Positions 54,110 to 62,077 of a stretch of 64,000 nucleotides of DNA are shown here, piece by piece. The stretch covers positions 124,001-188,000 of the forward strand of contig CDRNVI010000011.1 of NCBI GenBank assembly GCA_977017575.1. The letters run 5' to 3'. The DNA comes from Paramoeba atlantica (taxonomy: Eukaryota > Discosea). Both the position numbers and the translations under genes were made by a program. The notes below the pieces were generated by a model. The model searched no databases. It was given only the letters and a program-made list of their open reading frames with translations, and was not told where the DNA came from. Numbering within the stretch: position 1 is the stretch's first letter; every line of letters begins with the position of its first letter.

Positions 54110-54330
54110 CTGACGTAGTTGGCAGGCGGTGCGCCTTACAACCTGCAGCTTGGGGGTTCGATACGCAAAGGAGGCTTGAGAAACAGCCCACACGATGCAA
54201 CGGGATGGACGCCCGTCCTGGTAGCAACGGTTGGGTAGCCGTGCTCGGGCCCCTTCTGGGAAGGGGGTAGCAAGACAATGAAGGTCGGTGACCTGAGACT
54301 CTACCCTAACGGTTGGCGCTCCGTGTGCTT
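54110..54330 (+). repeat. Possible tRNA-derived short element
   Basis: GACGTAGTTGGCAGGC followed by GGGGGTTCGATACGC (54155-54169) resembles the D-arm and T-arm of a tRNA, with CTTACAA placed like an anticodon loop (TAC, Val-like) between them. Stems are imperfect, so it is not a working tRNA. GC-rich non-tRNA sequence continues to about 54330, a head-and-body layout seen in SINEs. Only one copy is seen in the window, so this stays tentative. Confidence 0.35.
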
Positions 54331-54669
54331 TGACCTCCTCCTCGAAACTATCAGAATCTGAAGCCCCGAATTCTACGGGTTCAATGTTCTCTTCTACAAG
54401 TATGTCTTCGATCGCACTATCGAGCCTTATTTCTTGCTCGGTAACTATCATCCGAGAGTGATGTGGCTGAAATCGAGCTCACTTCGTCATCACTCACAAC
54501 TTGAAATAATTTGTGCCCTGCACTCCATCATTATATGCCTCAAGCTGCAAATCAAAAAGATTTTCTATTTCAGATAAAAGCTCTCGCGTCAGTACCGGCA
54601 TGAAGAAAAGCAAAAGTTTTTCAAACTAAAATGAAATTATTGTGAGCAATAAACAATGTGAATAATAAC

Positions 54670-55190
54670 TATGGGGGGTTTGCACTTATTCGACTTCGCT
54701 TTTAACATGCGCAATAATAGATGTCAGTGCTGCAAAGTATCGAACACTGTCAAAGTGATCGGTACACCAGCGTGTGACTCCTCCAAGTTTTGGCACAGGA
54801 ATAGAGCAAATCTTGCGGGCCTGTTCAATAGCATCATAAATTTTTGGGCCCCCCTTTTTAAGAATATTATGTTTATCATTTAGATATGATGAAGAGCGCA
54901 ACTCTTTTTAGAAGATTCTCAAATTTGGATACGAAACCCTTTCAATTTTCTGATGCGCGTCACAAATTTTATTAATATGGCTGGTGCGTACTGAACTTGG
55001 TAGAGTCTCGTCACCTAGAACGGAATATCATTGCTTAAAAAAAGTTATAGCATTGTTTGTTTCACTGTCATATGCGCCCAGCAATTCTTCCATGGCTTGA
55101 ACCGTGTATTTGCCTTTCTTTGCACTAGGCTTTCCGCCCGAGTAGAAGAGGTGCGCAAAGCAATTTCGAAATTTTATAAACGACTTCTCT
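54670..55190 (-). pseudogene. Decayed minus-strand coding, possibly transposase
   Basis: Read on the minus strand, 55190 to 54670 shows protein-like pieces in more than one frame with stops between: MEELLGAYDSETNNAITFF, then GDETLPSSVRTSHINKIC, then KIYDAIEQARKICSIPVP leading into KLGGVTRWCTDHFDSV. The VTRWxxxxxSV pattern recalls the TRW segment of hAT-type transposases. A further minus-strand frame (54080-54451) with an acidic start lies beyond it. The family assignment is a guess; the broken-gene interpretation is better supported. Confidence 0.35.
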
Positions 55191-55194
55191 CGGT

Positions 55195-55278
55195 AAGGTA
55201 CAGTTTCTGTTAAGGTACAGTTTCTGTACCTTGTTGCTCTTATACGTCAAGCTCAGATACAGTTTCTGTACCTTGTTG
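55195..55278 (+). repeat. Three spliced-leader-like copies upstream of the retrotransposon
   Basis: The core ACAGTTTCTGTACCTTGTTG occurs complete at about 55217-55236 and 55259-55278, and in truncated form (ACAGTTTCTGT) at about 55200-55210. The kinetoplastid spliced leader ends ACAGTTTCTGTACTATATTG (trypanosome form), identical over the first 13 of 20 bases and 16 of 20 overall. The middle copy also forms a perfect hairpin: arms AAGGTACAG and CTGTACCTT with a TTT loop. The last copy is followed after 29 bases by the ORF1 start codon. Confidence 0.65.
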
Positions 55279-55307
55279 TTTATTTTCCCCTACTTTTACG
55301 ACCCTTC

Positions 55308-57233
55308 ATGACCTCGCCACATGCCAGAAGTGGGGAAATCTCACAGGCGTTGCAGGACTCTCATAAGAGACTAGGCAACGTAACTAGCCGATCCGCCACC
55401 TCTCTGACAGGTGCTGAACGCGAGGCCAAGGAACATGCAGCTCAACATGCAAACTCCTACCGAGTCAGCTCCAAAGCTCCTATGAGAGGTTCACTGAAAA
55501 CAAACACTGAAAAGAAGGAAACCGCAATAAATACGACCCGGCGATGTAAACATACTTGTAAGGAGAAAACAAAATGCGGCCATCCCTGCTGCAAGACTGC
55601 GCCGAATCCGCCGTCCACTCAGCCCCTTAACATTTCACAATGCAAGCATCCCTGCAAAGACAAGAGTCTGTGCGGCCACCCATGTTGTAAACGACATCTT
55701 CTTCCTACCTGTGTTCCCGAAGATAGTACCACACATGTATCCCAAGGGAATACTGTTACCGATGTAACGAGGAGGACGGAAACAAACACAATGTCCTCTG
55801 AAGCCCCATCATCTGAAGGAGTAAAGGATGTACCTGAACCTATCGCCCCGTGCAAACATATCTGCAAGGATAAGGCTAATTGCGGGCACCCCTGTTGTAA
55901 ACGTCACCTCCACACCACTTGTACGAGCGCCGGTAGTGCACCTAGACTAGATCCACAAAGCAGTACGCGCGACAATGGGAGTCAAAATCTGGCAGGAGAC
56001 TCTGGGGGCTTTATGGTGAAAGTACTGCGCCACTTGACCAAGCCCATATTTCAATGTGCGGGCAAACCCCAAACTGCGCAGAACTCCTCGAACACGGAAG
56101 TGTTTTCACCCAGCGGCAGATCCACAAGCGAGGGCTCCAACCACTACGAACGCTCAAGGAAACACGTCGAGGGAGAAATGTCGGCGAAGAGAAAATTGAT
56201 TGCCCCAGGAATCGCAAGATCAAACAGCGACAACCCTGCTACAACGCATGCCAACAGAGCTGATCAGCGTGAAGCAAGTAAGGTGCCCACCTTTCGGAAA
56301 TCCCCTTCTTCTCCTCCGGAAGGAAAACAACATACTATCTCCTCAACAGCTATCAATCTTGCGTATGAATTATGTAAAGGCCTCCTTGGCATCCCTCCCC
56401 CGGAAGCACGAGCGAAACCACCGCCTCTCAGAAAGATGACTCCCAAGACCGTAAACCGAGGGTCCCAACTATCTCCCAAGCGAGAATCTCCCGAATTCGC
56501 TATAGAAAAGCTGCAGGAAGGACCGACATTGCGCCTCAGCGCTCGACAGCCCGAACCAGAGCCTCAGAACCCATACAATCTACCATGTAAACATCCCTGT
56601 AAGGACAAAACCACGTGTGGCCACCTTTGCTGCAAAAGAGGGCTTACCCCTGGCATCACAACATCGTCACCCGCACGTATCTCTTCCTCTGATACCGAAA
56701 AGCACCCCCCAGACCGGATAACTGATGAACCATATCGCGACCATCCCAGCAGCACGCCCGAGCACGACGCAGGGGTGGACACTTCCGACAACTCCAAAGC
56801 AGAGAAAGTCCCGTACCTCCCTGCCCCTTTATCGCCGCCACAGAATCTTTCGATAGTGCCGGAGTCCTGGAACGTCTCGTTCACGCCTAGTCCCACACGC
56901 CGCGGCGTAGAGAAACTACTTATTAATCGTATAAAGTCACCCCACCATACCGACGACTCAGAAGGACTCTTGACAGAACCACCGTTCCCTCTCTGCACTG
57001 CGGACGACGAAGTTCCGGAATGGGTATTCGAGAAGGTCCCTCACGACGTGCCTTCTGGGAATTCGGGGGTCCCTGTAGAAAGACGTCGCTCGACAGAGAA
57101 AGGGAAACAATGCCTACATTTTATACAATCCCGATCAAAGCCTCTGAAACTTCGCCTAGCAAGTGCCCAAGAATGGTTATATTTTCCGGACGTACGAGCT
57201 GCCTGCGAAAGTCAAATCACGCAGCAGGATTAG
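55308..57233 (+). CDS. Retrotransposon ORF1: protein with four repeated Cys/His motifs
   Basis: A 641-residue protein. Four copies of a motif C-x-H-x-C-x2-K-x2-C-x-H-x-C-C-K occur at 80-96, 112-128, 182-198 and 427-443 (for example CKHPCKDKTTCGHLCCK). A fifth copy lies in ORF2. The spacing of Cys and His suggests small zinc modules; the same kind of motif is, to my knowledge, found at the C-terminus of Mer3/HFM1 helicases. Sequence between the motifs is polar, Ser/Pro/Thr-rich and probably disordered. A nucleic-acid-binding, gag-like role in packaging the element RNA or recognising its target is likely. The ATG at 55308 follows 29 bases after the last spliced-leader-like copy. Confidence 0.7.
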   Translation: MTSPHARSGEISQALQDSHKRLGNVTSRSATSLTGAEREAKEHAAQHANSYRVSSKAPMRGSLKTNTEKKETAINTTRRCKHTCKEKTKCGHPCCKTAPNPPSTQPLNISQCKHPCKDKSLCGHPCCKRHLLPTCVPEDSTTHVSQGNTVTDVTRRTETNTMSSEAPSSEGVKDVPEPIAPCKHICKDKANCGHPCCKRHLHTTCTSAGSAPRLDPQSSTRDNGSQNLAGDSGGFMVKVLRHLTKPIFQCAGKPQTAQNSSNTEVFSPSGRSTSEGSNHYERSRKHVEGEMSAKRKLIAPGIARSNSDNPATTHANRADQREASKVPTFRKSPSSPPEGKQHTISSTAINLAYELCKGLLGIPPPEARAKPPPLRKMTPKTVNRGSQLSPKRESPEFAIEKLQEGPTLRLSARQPEPEPQNPYNLPCKHPCKDKTTCGHLCCKRGLTPGITTSSPARISSSDTEKHPPDRITDEPYRDHPSSTPEHDAGVDTSDNSKAEKVPYLPAPLSPPQNLSIVPESWNVSFTPSPTRRGVEKLLINRIKSPHHTDDSEGLLTEPPFPLCTADDEVPEWVFEKVPHDVPSGNSGVPVERRRSTEKGKQCLHFIQSRSKPLKLRLASAQEWLYFPDVRAACESQITQQD

Positions 57234-60200
57234 CTCCCTGCAGGGAGCGCAGGCAGCCATTTCGAAGGCGCTGAACTCTGGCAACCCCACGCACGACATC
57301 ATAGTAAGAGGATGTTCAGTAGAAGAACTGATGGACCATGAGGCGTGCGATTTCATTACAATTCACAAAGTCGGAAGCCCGGACAAGTCTTCGCGCCACT
57401 CCAGTTGGGTATCTCTGTACCAGGATGCAGCCCTAAAACTTTCAGATTACTATTCCTCTCCGGGTACTCTCAGTAAAGCCGTTCTTAAGAGACTAAACGG
57501 CTCCGAAATTCCCGGGCTTGCAGATTATGTGATAACCCTACATCGACACACACCCATCGACGAAACTCCGCCGGTCTTAGAAGCTATTCCGGAGCTTCCA
57601 GCATATCGCATAGCAGACCCACCCAGTCGTGTACCCTCTTTGCAATCCTTTGCACAACCCTGCCGCCACACCTGCCGCGACAAACTCGGGTGTGCTCATC
57701 GTTGCTGTAAAGTCTTCGGTCCCGCTGCTCCTCCAACTGCAGGTTCCACTGCCGCCGAGACCAGCTCTGCCCAGGAATCCAAAGTACCTCGCTCGGCGGT
57801 TCCACCAGACCTGCAGGAGTATAAAGAACAGGATCTCGATTACCTACTCCGAACAGCCAGGTACATCCAAGGGGGAAAGATATGTATCAACTTAACGGAC
57901 GCACAGTGGCACGACGTTGAGACCAAGGCTCTCAAAAGGTGTAGTGCATTACTCACTCCTGAACAAGACATAGATTCCGCCGTTAGGAACGCCGAACTCC
58001 TGAGCTCCATACTATCTGTCTCTACCTACGAGGTTGCTCGCGACGTGAATCCCACGAAAGGCTTTTTAATCCGCACAAAGAAAGGTCACGCAAAGACCCG
58101 ATGCAGACCCTTGGAAAGCGAAAAAATAGCCTCGTCCTTCTCCCGGCACCTAAAAGAACTGCAGACAAAACTACGCTATACACATGGAAAGGCAGACAGG
58201 AACGCCTTAAAACGAACGATCAAGGAAACCAAAAAAGGTGAAAGGGTTTATCATGCGGAGGCCACCGCACAGCGGCAAACACTCGAACAACGCCGGGCAC
58301 TGAAACGCTTTAACAGAAACCCATGGACCGCCGCTAGCGAAACATTGGACAAACCTATCGGTCTTGAAGCCCCAGCCTCCTATCCTACATGCGATGTGCA
58401 CAGCGTGGAAAAGCACTTTGGTGATACACTTTCTGCTCCTTCAGAGGAATACCACATTCCTCCGTCTGACTCGCTTGGGACCCGTCCTCTTGTCGACATG
58501 TCATGGGAAGAGCTGACCCCGACCGAAATATCCGACGCTCTAATCTCGAAAAGGAATGGCAGTGCCCCAGGTCAAGACACCATCACATATACCATCCTAA
58601 AACGGTGTCACAGCGTACACTCACACATCGCTACAGTCTTCAACGCGTTGCTCAAGTATCGCACTTGCCCACCTTCCTGGAAATGCTCTGTTACCCGCCT
58701 AATTCATAAAAATGGAGCTCACGATCAACCCCAAAACTGGCGCCCCATCAGTCTCATCAGTGTTCTAGCTAAGCTTCTCCATTCGATCATAAGTCGCAAA
58801 ATAAACCGCCATCTGGTCGAGGCAGCAGTAATTGATCCATCAATCCAAAAGGGTTTCCTACCGGCCATCAACGGGACACTGGAACACACTCAGACGCTGG
58901 ATGCAATCTTGCAGCACTACAGAAAGAACAAGCTCCAATACTGCTTAGCCCAACTGGACCTATCCAACGCATTCGGTTCAGTCCCACACAATGTTATATT
59001 TGAGGCGATGCAATGGGCCAAGATCTCCCCGACTCTCCTCGGGTACATCAGTAGTTTATATAACGGAGCGTCTACGCAAATAAAGTGTTATGAAGGTCTC
59101 TCCTCTACAATTCCTGTGCAACGTGGGGTACTCCAAGGCGACACCCTCTCCCCGTCTATATTCCTTATCGTCATGGAAGTAGTACTGCGTTATATGACAC
59201 TTAACTTTCCCGCGTACGGACTCGATCTGCCAGGCAATGCGAAATGCTTTATAAAGGCCTACGCTGACGATCTCACTGTCCTCACCAGCAACCCGAAGGA
59301 GTCACAAATCGCACTTGGAGCCCTATCCTCAATCCTCCGCAAAATAGGTTTATCTATAAACGTGAAAAAGAGTAGGGTACAATGCATGGCCGTGCGACCG
59401 GACGATGAACACCCAGGTTACATGACACGCCGTCCACAAATTCTGGTCAATCACATTCCCATTCCCCAAATCTGTGATGCAGGTAGCACCTTTCTGGGCA
59501 TGACCATCGCCCCTGGAGCACAACAGTCCCGTGCGCTGTTCATGAAGCTACGTCCTCTCATTAATTCATGGCTCAGAAATATCGATAAGAGCGCCCACGA
59601 CCTCCCTTCGCGACTATGGATATATCAGCATGCCATTATCTCCCGCTTGCGCTTCTCGCTTACGATCCACCCGTGCATCACTATGAACTTTGTCCTCCGA
59701 CTCCAGAAACTCTGTACCAACTTCCTGCGGCGTTGGATTAACGTGGCGCGTGGCTCTAGTCCCGAAGCAATTTACTCATCGCGCGGCTGGGGACTGAGGA
59801 GCCTGTCGCAACTGTGGCATGAATGTACTGCAGACCTTATGTGCCAGTTAAAGAAATCCAAAGATCCGGCTGCCGCAGCTGTGCTTCGGAACAAAATACG
59901 GGAAGAAGAGGAGAGACGATTGAAAGGACAAATACGGCCCGCAACTCACATAACGCACTGCTTGAACGACCGATCTCGCGCCAGGAAAACTCTCATTGAC
60001 CTGAACGAGGAGCGTATGATTAACGCTCTGCGACGCCGCACCACGGTTGCCATACAGTGGTGGGACACGAACACGGAGGAAGATCAGGCGAAAGATTTTG
60101 CAGCTGCCATTAACGGCCTTAGGAGCACTTCACTGAGCAGATTCGCTACACATGTGATGGTCCAAGCCCCACTTCCTACCCGGACCATGCTCAGAACATG

Positions 60201-60786
60201 GGGGAAGAATGGTGCAAATAGTGTGTCTTGCCGTATCTGCAACTCAGCACCCGAAACCTTAAGGCACCTGCTCTCAGGTTGCAGGACATCCTTAGACCAA
60301 GGACGCTACACGTATCGACATGACAGAGTGTTGAGCGTCCTTGCGAACGCGATCGTCGGCTCCCCCAACACCTCCTGGGCCTCATTCGACCTCGAGGGCC
60401 TCCGTAACCTCCCAAGTTGGTGGGCAGACCTAGAAACCACTCTGCGTCCAGATGGCCTGGTCAGGCTTCACGATGGAACTGAATTTATCGTTGAACTGAC
60501 CGTACCCTGGGAAGACAACATCGCGGAGGCACACTGCCGCAAAACGGAAAAATATCAGAATATATTGCATCGCCGCAGGATGGATCACCCGAACACACAT
60601 CTGCTGTGTATGGAGGTGGGTGTAAGAGGATTGCCGGCTTCCTCTCTTCGGCAGGTAGCCCGCCTTTTTGGGAGTGACAAAGGGCTGTCCACGGAATGCC
60701 AACTTGAAGCCATACGCGAAGCAATTCGTAGTAGCTTTGTTATTTGGCTAAACCGGGAATCACCCGACTGGAAAGGGGGCGGCTAG
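57160..60786 (+). CDS. Retrotransposon ORF2: reverse transcriptase plus REL endonuclease
   Basis: About 1208 codons, open after a TAG at 57157-57159. There is no ATG near its start: the first codons include GTG at 57163 and the first in-frame ATG is at 57331, after ORF1 has ended. The frame is +1 relative to ORF1 and overlaps it by about 74 bases, so expression may need a frameshift or reinitiation, or the copy may carry an indel. Numbered from GTG: Cys/His motif at about 167-183 (CRHTCRDKLGCAHRCCK); reverse transcriptase with QLDLSNAFGSVPH, GVLQGDTLSPSIF and YADD near 700; a CCHC unit CRICNSAPETLRHLLSGC near 1023; then RHDRVL, RPDG near 1096 and ELTVPWED, HCRKTEKY of the REL endonuclease. 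All main motifs are intact. Confidence 0.85.
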   Translation, partial: QVPKNGYIFRTYELPAKVKSRSRISSLQGAQAAISKALNSGNPTHDIIVRGCSVEELMDHEACDFITIHKVGSPDKSSRHSSWVSLYQDAALKLSDYYSSPGTLSKAVLKRLNGSEIPGLADYVITLHRHTPIDETPPVLEAIPELPAYRIADPPSRVPSLQSFAQPCRHTCRDKLGCAHRCCKVFGPAAPPTAGSTAAETSSAQESKVPRSAVPPDLQEYKEQDLDYLLRTARYIQGGKICINLTDAQWHDVETKALKRCSALLTPEQDIDSAVRNAELLSSILSVSTYEVARDVNPTKGFLIRTKKGHAKTRCRPLESEKIASSFSRHLKELQTKLRYTHGKADRNALKRTIKETKKGERVYHAEATAQRQTLEQRRALKRFNRNPWTAASETLDKPIGLEAPASYPTCDVHSVEKHFGDTLSAPSEEYHIPPSDSLGTRPLVDMSWEELTPTEISDALISKRNGSAPGQDTITYTILKRCHSVHSHIATVFNALLKYRTCPPSWKCSVTRLIHKNGAHDQPQNWRPISLISVLAKLLHSIISRKINRHLVEAAVIDPSIQKGFLPAINGTLEHTQTLDAILQHYRKNKLQYCLAQLDLSNAFGSVPHNVIFEAMQWAKISPTLLGYISSLYNGASTQIKCYEGLSSTIPVQRGVLQGDTLSPSIFLIVMEVVLRYMTLNFPAYGLDLPGNAKCFIKAYADDLTVLTSNPKESQIALGALSSILRKIGLSINVKKSRVQCMAVRPDDEHPGYMTRRPQILVNHIPIPQICDAGSTFLGMTIAPGAQQSRALFMKLRPLINSWLRNIDKSAHDLPSRLWIYQHAIISRLRFSLTIHPCITMNFVLRLQKLCTNFLRRWINVARGSSPEAIYSSRGWGLRSLSQLWHECTADLMCQLKKSKDPAAAAVLRNKIREEEERRLKGQIRPATHITHCLNDRSRARKTLIDLNEERMINALRRRTTVAIQWWDTNTEEDQAKDFAAAINGLRSTSLSRFATHVMVQAPLPTRTMLRTWGKNGANSVSCRICNSAPETLRHLLSGCRTSLDQGRYTYRHDRVLSVLANAIVGSPNTSWASFDLEGLRNLPSWWADLETTLRPDGLVRLHDGTEFIVELTVPWEDNIAEAHCRKTEKYQNILHRRRMDHPNTHLLCMEVGVRGLPASSLRQVARLFGSDKGLSTECQLEAIREAIRSSFVIWLNRESPDWKGGG

Positions 60787-60921
60787 GCTAGTAAAACAGC
60801 CTATGCGGGGTCGTCGTATGCGACCGTAGCATAGGTAGAAATTTACCTCTGCAGATCTAAATATGATTCTGCATTGAATAAACACTTCATTGCGTCGCGA
60901 GCAATCAGATTGACTAGATAA

Positions 60922-60960
60922 AGATACAGTTTCTGTACCTTGTTGGTACATTTTCCCTAG
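60922..60960 (+). repeat. Spliced-leader-like sequence downstream of the retrotransposon
   Basis: 60922-60945 is identical over 24 bases to 55255-55278 and ends ACAGTTTCTGTACCTTGTTG. It is followed by GTACATTTTCCC, so a GT donor directly follows TTG, as at the exon-intron boundary of spliced-leader RNA genes. The upstream copy has TTTATTTTCCCC instead. The downstream 20-30 bases of the two copies are also similar. A G/C-rich hairpin (CCGGAAACGG with CCGTTTCCGG, about 60977-61022) follows, as might belong to a spliced-leader RNA, though no clear Sm site or T-tract terminator is seen. Confidence 0.6.
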
Positions 60961-61178
60961 TTCGTCCTTTCTTTTCCCGGAAACGGGCATACTCTTAACC
61001 TTTTATGTATGTCCGTTTCCGGCTGGCGCTAGGGCCGGAAACTCATCTTTCCGTTGAAGAGGGGCCGCCGCTTCGCACTCACGTGAAGCGCGTCAGACGC
61101 GCCGAATGCCCCCGCTGGATGGACGCCGGGGAGAGCCTCTCAACGACGCTGCGTAGCCGAAAGGCTTCTTGCAGCCTC

Positions 61179-61682
61179 TCAACGACGCCCCCCGCCGTGG
61201 ATGTCCAGTGCCCCCTTCACCCCCCCCAGGCGCTGCAGAACCTCCCTTGAGGACCACGCGGCGTGGCCATAGGCCGAATCCCTGCGTACGAACGGCGTTG
61301 AATGCGCTGTAATGGCCGTTGATAATGGTCGTCGTACGACAGCAAAATGCTCTGCCGGCTCGCCCGGTATGAACCTGAAAAGGTGTCTGAAGCACGGCAA
61401 TTCGCGTACAGCGGGAACTATCAAACAAACCCCTTTGCAAAGGTTTTCTGTGTCTTCAGATCCAATGGGATCATAGCGATCATAAATTTCTTTTAGCTCT
61501 TTTTCGGTTGCTACTCGCGCAACGTGATTAACCGGACAACCATCAAGCTTTAAGTAACGGAGCTTGTGAATGCCGTCACCCATGCCTCCCCGTAGCATCG
61601 TGAGGAGATGAGGTGACATTTCTTTTCCACTGAATGCTTTCTTTTTTTTGTGATAGGACGAAGCTTTGCATACATTACACAT
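61179..61682 (-). CDS. Orphan minus-strand frame ending at the miniature element
   Basis: A 167-codon frame with protein-like composition in its first 125 codons (CNVCKASSYHKKKKAFSGK, later KELKEIYDRYDPIGSEDTEN), starting with CxxC. Its start lies two bases outside the edge of the 210-bp element at 61684, so the true 5' part may have been separated by that insertion. The end of the frame runs into GC-rich DNA (61150-61250) that looks non-coding. I recognise no family. It is most likely a gene fragment of mobile or host origin. Confidence 0.3.
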   Translation of the reverse strand: MCNVCKASSYHKKKKAFSGKEMSPHLLTMLRGGMGDGIHKLRYLKLDGCPVNHVARVATEKELKEIYDRYDPIGSEDTENLCKGVCLIVPAVRELPCFRHLFRFIPGEPAEHFAVVRRPLSTAITAHSTPFVRRDSAYGHAAWSSREVLQRLGGVKGALDIHGGGRR

Positions 61683-61683
61683 G

Positions 61684-61893
61684 CAGGGGGTGTCACTTGC
61701 ACCTGGGGCGGGTCTTCATTATCCGAGACATCAGTTCATCATCCGAGACATCGGATTGAATCTTTTAATTTGAGCGGTCCGAATATGCCAAAGATATACA
61801 ACTCTGAGAGAGCTCTTCTACGCGGCATTGTTCTTCAAAATTGAGCAACTTTTACAAATTTTAGACCCCCCCAGGTGCAAGTGCCACCCCCTG
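61684..61893 (+). mobile_element. Miniature (MITE-like) Tc1-type element, 210 bp
   Basis: Ends begin CAGGGGGTGTCACTTGCACC and, on the other strand, CAGGGGGTGGCACTTGCACC, then a G-rich block and GTCT. The right side reads on into TAAAATTTGTAAAAGTTG and sequence similar to the inner terminal repeat of the 11660 element (AGAGAGCTCTTCT, ACAACTCTGAGAGAG). TA follows at 61894-61895; the left flank is TG at 61682-61683, perhaps a mutated TA. The interior holds a small direct repeat (ATCCGAGACATC twice) and no coding. Confidence 0.8.
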
Positions 61894-61895
61894 TA

Positions 61896-62077
61896 TGTCA
61901 TTATGTAGAAAATATTCTACAAGGATTAGACAGTGAATATGGGAGTTCCATATTACGCCACAAAACGCGTTGAAATCACCTGATAGTCAGCGACTCACTC
62001 CTCAGAACTAACCTCCATCCACTGTTTGTTCTCGCGGTGCTGGAAATTTATGAAACTTCCCCGAAGAGCTGTAGTTG
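61896..62077. other. Short non-coding stretch
   Basis: Nothing recognisable between the miniature element and the retrotransposon remnant; it may be the 3' untranslated part of the latter on the minus strand. Confidence 0.25.

Larger units (their letters stand above)
55279..60921 (+). mobile_element. Non-LTR retrotransposon with REL endonuclease (CRE/R2-like)
   Basis: Two overlapping frames, ORF1 (55308-57233) and ORF2 (57160-60786), encode repeated Cys/His motifs, a reverse transcriptase and a C-terminal restriction-enzyme-like endonuclease. No long terminal repeats or apurinic-type endonuclease are seen. This architecture is that of site-specific elements such as R2 and the kinetoplastid CRE/SLACS/CZAR group, which insert into spliced-leader RNA genes. 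Consistent with that, spliced-leader-like sequence lies at both ends (55255-55278 and 60922-60945, 24 identical bases). Exact element ends are uncertain. A decayed second copy lies at 62078-62705 on the minus strand. Confidence 0.8.

Noticed and set aside
57163-57165. GTG as start codon of retrotransposon ORF2
   Set aside because: A GTG start is unlikely in a eukaryote; it is kept only as the first codon used for numbering, with recoding or an indel as the likely explanation.
55308-60786. Retroviral or LTR-type origin of the retroelement
   Set aside because: No integrase, protease or long terminal repeats; the endonuclease is REL-type and the flanking repeats are only 24 bases and leader-like.
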